Part shown: piece after piece, positions 1-5,190 of the stretch
Position numbering within the stretch: the stretch's first letter is position 1
Layout of the letters: each line of letters starts with the position of its first letter
Origin: Candidatus Pelethomonas intestinigallinarum
GTDB taxonomy: Bacteria; Bacillota; Clostridia; Oscillospirales; Oscillospiraceae
Reading direction: 5' to 3'
Length of the DNA stretch: 8,209 bases
NCBI GenBank assembly: GCA_018712665.1
Contig: DVGP01000254.1
Span: forward strand, 1-8,209
Notes under the pieces: model-generated
The model's database searches: none
What the model saw: the letters and a program-made list of their open reading frames with translations, nothing else
Told to the model about the DNA's origin: nothing
Translations under genes and position numbers: made by a program

Positions 1-836
1 ACAACGGCGGCATGGAGCACACCACCCTCCACCTGCTCTACAGCCGGTTCTGGCACAAGTTCCTCTATGACATCGGCGTGGTGCCCACCAAGGAGCCCTA
101 CCAGAAGCGGACCAGCCACGGCATGATCCTGGGCGAGGGCGGCGAGAAGATGAGCAAGAGCCGGGGCAACGTCATCAACCCCAACGACATCATCGCCCAG
201 TACGGCGCGGACACCATGCGGACCTACATCATGTTCATCGGCGACTTTGAGAAGGCCGCCGCCTGGTCCGCCAACGCTGTGAAGGGCTGCAAGCGGTTTT
301 TGGACCGGGTGTGGAACCTGGGCGAGATGGACCACGCTGGGGAGGACTACTCCCAGGCCAACGAGGCCGCCGTCCACAAGGCCATCAAAAAGGTCAGCGA
401 GGACATCGAGGCCATGAAGTTCAACACCGCCATCGCCGCCCTCATGACCCTGGTCAACGACTACTACGCCAACGGCGCCAGCCGGGGGGACATGAAGGCC
501 CTGATCCTCATGCTCGCCCCCTTCGCCCCCCACATCTGCGAGGAGATGTGGGAGATGATGGGCTTTGCCGCCGAGACCGGGAAGATGGCCTGCCAGATGG
601 CATGGCCCGTCTACGACGAGAGCAAGACCGTGGCCGCCTCCGTGGAGATGGCCGTCCAGGTCCAGGGCAAGCTCCGGGGCACCGTGGTGGTCCCCATGGA
701 CAGCGGCCAGGACGGCGTGATCGCCGCCGCCAAGGCCAACGAGAAGGTGGCCCGGTTCCTGGAGGGTATGGACATCATGAAAGTCATTCACGTGCCCAAT
801 AAGCTGATCAATCTCATCGTCAAGCCCGCCAAGTAA
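1..836 (+). CDS. leuS: Leucyl-tRNA synthetase, C-terminal part (5' truncated by window)
   Basis: This is the C-terminal portion of a class I leucyl-tRNA synthetase, the cytoplasmic enzyme that charges tRNA-Leu with leucine. The reading frame is open from the window edge (first full codon at base 3), so the catalytic N-terminal half and the editing domain lie upstream. Visible first is the conserved GGMEHT...LLYSRFWHKFLYD block that ends the Rossmann core. The class I signature KMSKS follows at bases 147-161 in the context GEKMSKSRGN. After it come the alpha-helical anticodon-binding domain (with LAPFAPHICEEMW, typical of LeuRS/ValRS/IleRS) and a C-terminal domain containing VQVQGKLRG and ending in VKPAK. 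The order and spacing match bacterial LeuRS. The stop is TAA at 834-836. The ORF is intact. The assignment is firm; only the 5' extent is unseen. Confidence 0.96.
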   Translation, partial: NGGMEHTTLHLLYSRFWHKFLYDIGVVPTKEPYQKRTSHGMILGEGGEKMSKSRGNVINPNDIIAQYGADTMRTYIMFIGDFEKAAAWSANAVKGCKRFLDRVWNLGEMDHAGEDYSQANEAAVHKAIKKVSEDIEAMKFNTAIAALMTLVNDYYANGASRGDMKALILMLAPFAPHICEEMWEMMGFAAETGKMACQMAWPVYDESKTVAASVEMAVQVQGKLRGTVVVPMDSGQDGVIAAAKANEKVARFLEGMDIMKVIHVPNKLINLIVKPAK

Positions 837-847
837 GACAGAACCGC

Positions 848-905
848 CGCCGGAAGTCCGGCGTACGAGCGTTTGCGAAGCAAACCTCCGAAATTTGCGG
901 ACTTT
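848..905 (+). other. Hairpin cluster between leuS and rpsU, possible leuS terminator/attenuator
   Basis: Three short inverted repeats follow the leuS stop. CGCCGG/CCGGCG is at 848-853 and 858-863, GTTTGC/GCAAAC at 871-876 and 880-885 (3-base loop), and TCCG/CGGA at 887-890 and 898-901, followed by a short T-run at 903-906. A competing longer pairing is AAGTCCG (854-860) with CGGACTT (898-904), which would enclose the middle hairpin and break the first. The position suggests leuS transcript ending or processing. The T-run is only four bases, so a classical intrinsic terminator is not certain. Confidence 0.4.
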
Positions 906-919
906 TGCGCGATCCAGCC

Positions 920-948
920 TTGACAAAAGCGGCGGATGTGGCTATAAT
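920..948 (+). promoter_or_regulatory. Consensus sigma-A promoter of rpsU
   Basis: TTGACA at 920-925 and TATAAT at 943-948 are separated by exactly 17 bases. Both hexamers match the consensus in full, which suits a strongly expressed ribosomal protein gene. The expected start is near base 955, giving a leader of about 70 bases. In that leader, TATCC(T)GG at 985-992 can pair with CCGGATA at 999-1005, forming a small hairpin just ahead of the ribosome binding site (about 1012-1019). Confidence 0.9.
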
Positions 949-1025
949 ATCATCCGTTAAGCCATGTAGTTGGCCCTTAAAGAGTATCCTGGATAAAGCC
1001 GGATATATCGGAGGGAGGGAAATAG

Positions 1026-1211
1026 ATGTCTGAAGTTCATGTCAAGGAGGGCGAGAGCCTGGACAGCGCGCTCAAGCGTTTCAAGCGCAGCTGCGCCAAG
1101 GCTGGCGTGATCGCCGAGGTGCGCCGCCGGGAGCACTACGAGAGCCCCAGCGTGAAGCGCCGGAAGAAGTCCGAGGCAGCTCGGAAGAACCGCAACAAGC
1201 GTTTCTATTGA
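1026..1211 (+). CDS. rpsU: 30S ribosomal protein S21
   Basis: This 61-residue, highly basic protein is ribosomal protein bS21, a component of the 30S subunit near the mRNA exit/anti-Shine-Dalgarno region that helps translation initiation. The N-terminus MSEVHVKEGESLDSALKRFKR is the usual bS21 opening, followed by the RREHYESPSVKR...KSEAARK block and a basic C-terminus NRNKRFY. The length is normal for Firmicutes. The ATG at 1026 is preceded by GGAGGGAGGG-like Shine-Dalgarno sequence at about 1010-1019. The gene has its own consensus promoter and a strong terminator directly after the stop, so it looks mainly monocistronic. In many clostridia rpsU sits near a yqeY gene; here the next gene is a GNAT acetyltransferase. 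Confidence 0.97.
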   Translation: MSEVHVKEGESLDSALKRFKRSCAKAGVIAEVRRREHYESPSVKRRKKSEAARKNRNKRFY

Positions 1212-1216
1212 TGACC

Positions 1217-1255
1217 AAAGAGGGTCCCGTCCGTGTGGGGCCCTCTTTCTTTTTT
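1217..1255 (+). terminator. Intrinsic terminator of rpsU
   Basis: A 12-bp stem is formed by 1217-1228 (AAAGAGGGTCCC) and 1237-1248 (GGGGCCCTCTTT), with one T-G wobble and an 8-base loop. It is followed by C and a run of six T at 1250-1255. The hairpin begins six bases after the rpsU stop and ends just before the Shine-Dalgarno of the next gene. The acetyltransferase must therefore rely on read-through or on a promoter not seen. Confidence 0.92.
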
Positions 1256-1273
1256 GAAGGGAGGAACTTACCG

Positions 1274-1774
1274 ATGCTGCGACTGAGACCCTACAAGCCG
1301 TCAGACGCCGCAAAGATTGTCGCCTGGGTATCGGACTGGGACGGCTTTTCCGCCTGGTGCGCGGACCTGCTGGACTGGCCCCTGACCGAAGCGTCCCTGG
1401 AAAAGCTGCGGCTGGAATTTGAGCGGGAGGCGGACCGCTGGCTCATGACCGCCCTGGACCAGTCGGGAACGCCGGCCGGCTTTTTGATGATGACCCGGGC
1501 GGACTATCAGGCCAACTCCATCCACCTGGGGCTCATCATCGTGGACCCCGCCCGCCGGGGCCAGGGCTTGGGACAGGAGATGGTGTCCCTGGCCCTCCGC
1601 TATGCCCGGGAGATTCTGGGCATGGAGCGGGCCACCCTGCGGGTCTTCGCCCACAACCGGGCCGCCCTGGCCTGCTACCGCCGCTGCGGCTTCCGGGAGA
1701 CAGGGCTGGAGGAGGCATCCTTTCCCCACGGGGACCAGATGTGGGACTGCTATTCCATGGAGGCCCGGCTCTGA
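1274..1774 (+). CDS. GNAT-family N-acetyltransferase
   Basis: A 166-residue single-domain cytoplasmic acetyltransferase of the GCN5-related family, expected to transfer acetyl from acetyl-CoA to an amine. The substrate cannot be read from the sequence. Key features are an N-terminal LRLRPYKPSDAAKIVAW opening typical of RimJ/RimI-like members, motif A with the pyrophosphate-binding loop RRGQGLG at residues 94-100 after the strand LGLIIVDP, and motif B with N128..AL.CYRRCGF (128-140). ATG 1274 is chosen because GGGAGG at 1259-1264 lies nine bases upstream and the family's N-terminal strand starts right there. An in-frame ATG at 1208 would run through the rpsU terminator and has no good ribosome binding site. 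The gene follows the rpsU terminator and converges on the next gene. Confidence 0.88.
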   Translation: MLRLRPYKPSDAAKIVAWVSDWDGFSAWCADLLDWPLTEASLEKLRLEFEREADRWLMTALDQSGTPAGFLMMTRADYQANSIHLGLIIVDPARRGQGLGQEMVSLALRYAREILGMERATLRVFAHNRAALACYRRCGFRETGLEEASFPHGDQMWDCYSMEARL

Positions 1775-1793
1775 CGTGCCGCATACGAGGAAA

Positions 1794-1827
1794 CGCCGCT
1801 CCGTCTGTCTGGCGGGGCGGCGCTTTT
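1794..1827. terminator. Shared bidirectional terminator between convergent genes
   Basis: The stem pairs 1794-1803 (CGCCGCTCCG) with 1813-1822 (CGGGGCGGCG), 10 bp with one wobble and a 9-base loop. Four T follow at 1824-1827 on the plus strand, and an A-run at 1791-1793 gives TTT on the minus strand. It lies exactly between the acetyltransferase stop and the stop of the convergent minus-strand gene, so it can serve both. The T-runs are short. Confidence 0.7.
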
Positions 1828-1836
1828 GTGCGGGCG

Positions 1837-2607
1837 CTACCGTCGGCGGGGCTGAAAGAGGGCGGGCAGCAGGTCCTCCGCCTCCGGGTACATGAGGAAG
1901 GCTGTCTCGATCCCCAGGGACTGCCCCGCCTGGAGCTTCCGGCGGAGGGTGGCGGCGTCGTCAAAGAGGACGAAGTGGCTCTCCCCCTCCCGGGTGTAGG
2001 TGAAGTACTTGGCGCACAGGTCCGAGGAGTAGAAGACGCTGGGCTGCTCCCGCTCCATCAAGCTGTCCAGCTCCCCCACCGGGAGAGGGCGTCCCTCGCC
2101 GCCGGGACAGGGGAGGGGAAAATCCATCCGCAGCCGCTGAAGGTCCAGGGCCAGCCTCCGGCCAAAGCGGCTCTGGGCCTCCTCCAGCCGCTGGCGGAGG
2201 ACGCCGCCGGAGAGGGCGGTGCAGATCAAAACAACGGCATGGTCCACCGCCTGGCCGTAGGGCTCCGGCACGAACAACCGCCGGTTATTTCGGCTGAGCA
2301 CCCGCCCCAGGTCGGACAGAAAGCCGGTCCGGTCCGGGCTGGGAGGCGACTCAAAGTCCGCCAGCACGCCGCTGTAGCCCCGGGCGCCGCACTCCCGCCA
2401 CACGTCCCGGCACAGGGCGGCGCTGTCCCGGACCGGACCGCAGCCCTGGTCCCCCAGAACCATCATCCCGCCCCGGGTGGACACCAGCAGGTTGCGGCGG
2501 GTCAGGCGGCCCTCGGGGCCGATCCGGTAGGCCACGTGGGCCAGCCGGTCGGTGAAGCGGGCGGCCGGGCGGAGCTTGTCGGGCGAGACGGCCAAATAGA
2601 GCTGCAC
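1837..2607 (-). CDS. Divergent glycosyl hydrolase family 18-like protein, uncharacterised
   Basis: A 256-residue protein without a signal peptide or membrane segment, so probably cytoplasmic. Its pattern resembles the GH18/YaaH-type TIM barrel. A strand GYSGVLADFE (residues 77-86) aligns with the DGVNIDFE catalytic strand, keeping D84 and the would-be acid E86 but with S and L at the two earlier acidic or polar positions. A late segment, HFVLFDDAATLRRKLQAG (211-228) followed by LGIETAFLMYP, resembles the family's ending, in which an extended Asp/Ala-rich turn leads into the helix before the last barrel strand. The start is GTG at 2607 on the minus strand, with a purine-rich AAGGGGGGAT about nine bases upstream. 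It converges with the acetyltransferase and diverges from the phosphatase gene. Fold assignment is by eye; activity is uncertain, and another TIM-barrel family is possible. Confidence 0.55.
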   Translation of the reverse strand: MQLYLAVSPDKLRPAARFTDRLAHVAYRIGPEGRLTRRNLLVSTRGGMMVLGDQGCGPVRDSAALCRDVWRECGARGYSGVLADFESPPSPDRTGFLSDLGRVLSRNNRRLFVPEPYGQAVDHAVVLICTALSGGVLRQRLEEAQSRFGRRLALDLQRLRMDFPLPCPGGEGRPLPVGELDSLMEREQPSVFYSSDLCAKYFTYTREGESHFVLFDDAATLRRKLQAGQSLGIETAFLMYPEAEDLLPALFQPRRR

Positions 2608-2622
2608 GGTGTGGATCCCCCC

Positions 2623-2651
2623 TTGTGAAACCGGCGAAGCCGTGTTATACT
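2623..2651 (+). promoter_or_regulatory. Promoter of the YqeG-peptidase operon
   Basis: TTGTGA at 2623-2628 and TATACT at 2646-2651 are separated by 17 bases. A TG one base before the -10 (TGTTATACT) makes it an extended -10 promoter. The start is expected near 2658, about 24 bases before the ATG at 2682. It sits in the 74-base gap between divergent genes. Confidence 0.78.
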
Positions 2652-2681
2652 GTGCTAAACTATGCGACCGAGGAGGACGCT

Positions 2682-3200
2682 ATGCCTTTTTCCCTGATCC
2701 CGGACCGGGTGCTGGACCGGTACTCCGACGTGACGCCCCAGCTGCTGGAGTCCTGCGGCGTGAAGCTGCTGCTGTGCGACCTGGACTACACCCTGGCCCC
2801 CAAGTCCGTCCCCAAGCCGGACGGGGCGCTGCTGGCGTGGCTGGAGAACTGCCGCCAGAGCGGCGTCACCGTTATGATCCTCTCCAACAACCGCTCCTCC
2901 CGCCGGGTGGAGACCTTCTGCGGGGAGCTGGGGATCGACTACGTGGGCCACGCCGGGAAGCCCTCTGTCCGGGGCTACCGCCAGGCCATGGACCGGGCGG
3001 GGATAGGGCCGGAGCGGACCGCCATGCTGGGGGACAAGCTCCTCACCGACGTGCTGGGGGCCAGGCGCTGCGGCGTGCTGGCCCTGATGGTGGAACCCCT
3101 TGGGGGGCCGGTGGGGGCCTGGAACCACGTGCTGCACCTGCTGCAGCGTCCCTTCAAGGCCATTGCGAAAAGGAGATATGAAAAACATGAGCAGATTTGA
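2682..3200 (+). CDS. yqeG: YqeG family HAD-IIIA phosphatase
   Basis: A 172-residue cytoplasmic HAD-superfamily hydrolase of the YqeG/IIIA type (related to the Gep4 mitochondrial phosphatidylglycerophosphatase group). All HAD motifs are visible: motif I D33-L-D35-Y-T37 after strand VKLLLC, motif II S68-N-N, motif III lysine K93 in AGKPS, and motif IV GDKLLTDV with G117-D118 and D123. The N-terminal segment (PDRVLDRYSDVTPQLL) and the C-terminal basic tail are typical of YqeG. The ATG at 2682 is chosen because AGGAGG at 2671-2676 precedes it. An in-frame ATG at 2625 would start inside the -35 box. The stop overlaps the start of the peptidase gene by 14 bases, indicating an operon with coupled translation. 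The physiological substrate is not known from sequence; a phosphatidylglycerophosphate role is a family-based guess. Confidence 0.92.
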   Translation: MPFSLIPDRVLDRYSDVTPQLLESCGVKLLLCDLDYTLAPKSVPKPDGALLAWLENCRQSGVTVMILSNNRSSRRVETFCGELGIDYVGHAGKPSVRGYRQAMDRAGIGPERTAMLGDKLLTDVLGARRCGVLALMVEPLGGPVGAWNHVLHLLQRPFKAIAKRRYEKHEQI

Positions 3201-4254
3201 CAAGATCGCCGCCAGGCTGGACGCCTTCGGCCTGGACGCCATGCTGGTCACCAGCGGCCCCAACCGGCTCTACGCCGCTGGTTTCCCCTCCTCCGCCGGA
3301 CTGGCGGTCATCACCAAGGACGGCAGTTGGTTCTTCACCGACAGCCGCTACATCGAGGCGGCGGGGAAGGCCATCACCGGGGCGGAGGTCCGGGAGAGCA
3401 CCCGGGAGAACCCCGCCTCCAAGCAGGCCGCCCAGATTCTGGAGAAGCACGGCGTGAAGCGCCTGGGCTACGAGGAGGACTACATGACCGTCGGGGAGTA
3501 TGAGTCCCTGCGGAAGGCCCTGCCCTGCGAGATGGTCCCCGCCACCAAGCTGGTGATGGACCTGCGCTCCGTAAAGGACCAGGCGGAGATCGACTGCCTC
3601 ATCGCCGCCCAGCGCATCGCGGAGAAGGCCCTGACGGAGACGCTGAACTTCATCCAGGTGGGGCGCACGGAGCGGGAGATCGCCGCCTACCTCCAGTATA
3701 AGATGCTGTCCTACGGCGGGGAGAAGATGTCCTTTGAGCCCATCGTGGTCAGCGGCCCCAACAGCAGCATGCCCCACGGCGTGCCCTCGGACAAGCCGGT
3801 GGCGGCGGGGGACTTCATCACCATGGACTTCGGCTGCGTCAAGTACGGCTACTGCTCCGACATGACCCGCACCGTGGCCGTGGGCCACGTCACCGAGGAG
3901 ATGGAGAAGGTCTACCACACGGTGCTGGCGGCCCAGCAGGCGGGCATCGCCACAGCCAAGGCCGGCGTCCCCGGCAAGGCCGTCCACGAGGCGGGGGCCA
4001 AGGTCATCGCCGACGCGGGCTACGGCGCCTACTTCGGCCACGGCTTCGGCCACGGTCTGGGCGTGGAGGTCCATGAGCAGCCCGGGGCGGCTCCCTCCTG
4101 CGCCGATCCCCTGCCTGTGGGGGCGGTGATCTCCGCCGAGCCGGGCATCTATCTGCCCGGGAAGTTCGGCGTGCGGATCGAGGATATTATTATTATTGAG
4201 GAGGGCGGCTGCCGGGATATTATGGAGGCCCCCAAAGACCTGTTGATCCTCTGA
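3187..4254 (+). CDS. Xaa-Pro peptidase (M24 family, aminopeptidase P/prolidase-like)
   Basis: A 355-residue cytoplasmic metallopeptidase expected to cleave the bond before proline in peptides or dipeptides. It has an N-terminal creatinase-like domain (about 1-125, with LVTSGPNRLYAAGF and the FFTDSRYIEAA strand) and a C-terminal pita-bread domain. The five dinuclear metal ligands are in place: D214 in TMDFG, D225 in SDMTRT, H289 in GHGFGHGLGVEVHE, E318 in SAEPGIY and E332 in VRIED. Length matches the short clostridial Xaa-Pro dipeptidase group. ATG 3187 is favoured: AGGAG at 3171-3175 is 11 bases upstream, whereas an in-frame ATG at 3178 is only two bases from it. The gene overlaps yqeG and shares its promoter. 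Aminopeptidase P versus prolidase specificity cannot be decided. There is a run of four ATT isoleucine codons near 4186-4197. Confidence 0.93.
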   Translation: MSRFDKIAARLDAFGLDAMLVTSGPNRLYAAGFPSSAGLAVITKDGSWFFTDSRYIEAAGKAITGAEVRESTRENPASKQAAQILEKHGVKRLGYEEDYMTVGEYESLRKALPCEMVPATKLVMDLRSVKDQAEIDCLIAAQRIAEKALTETLNFIQVGRTEREIAAYLQYKMLSYGGEKMSFEPIVVSGPNSSMPHGVPSDKPVAAGDFITMDFGCVKYGYCSDMTRTVAVGHVTEEMEKVYHTVLAAQQAGIATAKAGVPGKAVHEAGAKVIADAGYGAYFGHGFGHGLGVEVHEQPGAAPSCADPLPVGAVISAEPGIYLPGKFGVRIEDIIIIEEGGCRDIMEAPKDLLIL

Positions 4255-4310
4255 TCTCCGCAGCGGCGGTCCCCCTCCCCCCAAGCAGTGAACATTGTGA
4301 GATTTTGTCC

Positions 4311-4340
4311 TTGCAATTTGGGGATCTGCGGTGTTATACT
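4311..4340 (+). promoter_or_regulatory. Promoter of the OadG-like gene
   Basis: TTGCAA at 4311-4316 and TATACT at 4335-4340 are 18 bases apart. TG at 4332-4333 gives an extended -10 (TGTTATACT), identical in form to the one before yqeG. The start is expected near 4347, with a leader of about 28 bases carrying GGGAGG at 4359-4364. The region 4255-4374 is notably AT-richer than the flanking genes. I see no clear terminator for the peptidase gene in it. Confidence 0.75.
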
Positions 4341-4374
4341 GTATGGTGAGGTATATTTGGGAGGTTAATCGCAA

Positions 4375-5040
4375 ATGGAAGTATCGAATTTGTTCGTCTG
4401 CCTTATGGGTATGGGCGTTACCTTTATCGGGCTGATCTGCCTGATCCTGCTGATCACACTGATGGGCAAGATCGTCGGCGGCGGGACAGCGGCCAAAACG
4501 GCCGAGCCCTCCCCCTCCGCCGCCCCGGCAGCTCCCGCGGCCCCCGCTTCCGTCTCCCCCGCAGTCCGGGCGATCCCCAACCGGGGGGAGCTGGTGGCCG
4601 CCGTGTCCGCCGCCATCGCTGAGGAGCTGGGGACTGACATTTCCGCCATCCGCATTCTCTCCCTCGCCCCTGTGGGCGGTGCAGCCTATACTGTACCCAA
4701 TCGGGGCGAGGTGGTGGCCGCCGTGTCCGCCGCCATTGCCGAGGAGCTGGGGACTGACATTTCCGCCATCCGCATTCTCTCCCTCACCCCTGTGGGCGGC
4801 GCCGCCTACGCTGTACCCAACCGGGGTGAAGTTGTGGCCGCCGTGTCCGCCGCCATTGCCGAGGAGCTGGGCACCGACGTCTCCGCCATCCGCATCCTCT
4901 CTCTCACTCCTGTGGGCGGCGTCTCCCGTGCCGCGTCTGACCGGGGAGCCCTGGTGGCCGCCGTATCCGCCGCCATCGCCGAGGATCTGGGCACCGATGT
5001 GTCCGCCATCCGCGTCCTCTCCATGCGGCAGGCGGCCTGA
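4375..5040 (+). CDS. OadG-like membrane protein with four tandem C-terminal repeats
   Basis: A 221-residue protein. Residues about 6-34 form one hydrophobic span (VTFIGLICLILLITLMGKIVGG), like the single N-terminal membrane helix of OadG/MmdD gamma or delta subunits of sodium-pumping decarboxylases, including the preceding short N-tail and the MG.G motif. Residues 41-66 are an Ala-Pro-rich linker. Residues 69-221 are four copies of a roughly 40-residue unit, NRGELVAAVSAAIAEELG followed by TDISAIRILSL. In ordinary members a similar motif (an Ala-rich helix, then an IR.RS strand) occurs once, at the C-terminus. OadG proteins are usually near 80-130 residues, so this one is about twice that length. 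In OadG the C-terminus binds the carboxyltransferase alpha subunit; extra copies may bind several partners (inference). The gene stands alone between its own promoter and a terminator, with start ATG 4375. Exact family is moderately sure, function less so. Confidence 0.78.
   Translation: MEVSNLFVCLMGMGVTFIGLICLILLITLMGKIVGGGTAAKTAEPSPSAAPAAPAAPASVSPAVRAIPNRGELVAAVSAAIAEELGTDISAIRILSLAPVGGAAYTVPNRGEVVAAVSAAIAEELGTDISAIRILSLTPVGGAAYAVPNRGEVVAAVSAAIAEELGTDVSAIRILSLTPVGGVSRAASDRGALVAAVSAAIAEDLGTDVSAIRVLSMRQAA
4579..5037 (+). repeat. Four in-frame 120-bp tandem repeats
   Basis: Copies begin at 4579, 4699, 4819 and 4939; the last is 99 bases because it runs into the stop with a different tail. Units 1 and 2 differ at ten of 120 positions, mostly silent third-codon changes. 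Unit 4 is the most diverged. The core GTGGCCGCCGT (with TCCGCCGCCAT after it) is in all four. The period is a multiple of three and each copy keeps the same protein motif, which indicates gene-internal duplication kept under protein-level selection. Confidence 0.97.
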
Positions 5041-5056
5041 CATAGCCGCAAATTCC

Positions 5057-5093
5057 GGGGGAGCGCGCGCCAAAAGCGCGCGCCCCTCTTTTT
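5057..5093 (+). terminator. Intrinsic terminator after the OadG-like gene
   Basis: GCGCGCGC at 5063-5070 pairs with GCGCGCGC at 5076-5083 around a CAAAA loop. Beyond an A/C mismatch the stem extends through GGGG 5058-5061 and CCTC 5085-5088. Five T follow at 5089-5093. It starts about 17 bases after the stop codon and isolates the gene from the two-component operon. Confidence 0.9.
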
Positions 5094-5102
5094 CAAGTCG
5101 GC

Positions 5103-5140
5103 GTTAAGATTTTAACGTTAACACAGCGAATTCCTATAGT
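5103..5140 (+). promoter_or_regulatory. Promoter and candidate operator of the two-component operon
   Basis: TTAACG at 5112-5117 and TATAGT at 5135-5140 are 17 bases apart. Overlapping the -35 is an inverted repeat GTTAA (5103-5107) / TTAAC (5112-5116), followed by the palindrome GTTAAC at 5117-5122. Such AT-rich dyads over a -35 are a plausible response-regulator site. Which protein binds is not shown by the sequence. Confidence 0.6.
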
Positions 5141-5190
5141 ACACTGGGGCCGGCGCCGCGGCGCTTTTCGCCCTGAGAGGAGGTGGTGCG

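Noticed and set aside
957..1313. Minus-strand open frame across rpsU
   Set aside because: It covers rpsU, its leader and its terminator in antisense and shows no recognisable protein family.
2643..2651. A minus-strand -10 (TATAAC) for the GH18-like gene overlapping the yqeG promoter
   Set aside because: There is no acceptable -35 at 16-18 bases on that strand, so the match is only the reverse of the yqeG -10.
4579..5037. 120-bp repeats considered as a CRISPR array or noncoding tandem repeat
   Set aside because: There are no unique spacers, the period is 120 and in frame, and each copy encodes the same protein motif.
3154..5073. A 639-codon open frame on the minus strand
   Set aside because: It lies antisense to the peptidase and the OadG-like gene, both of which have clear family motifs, promoters and ribosome binding sites. 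Its Gly/His/Asp-rich composition is what GC-rich codons give in the antisense frame, and it spans a terminator and promoter.
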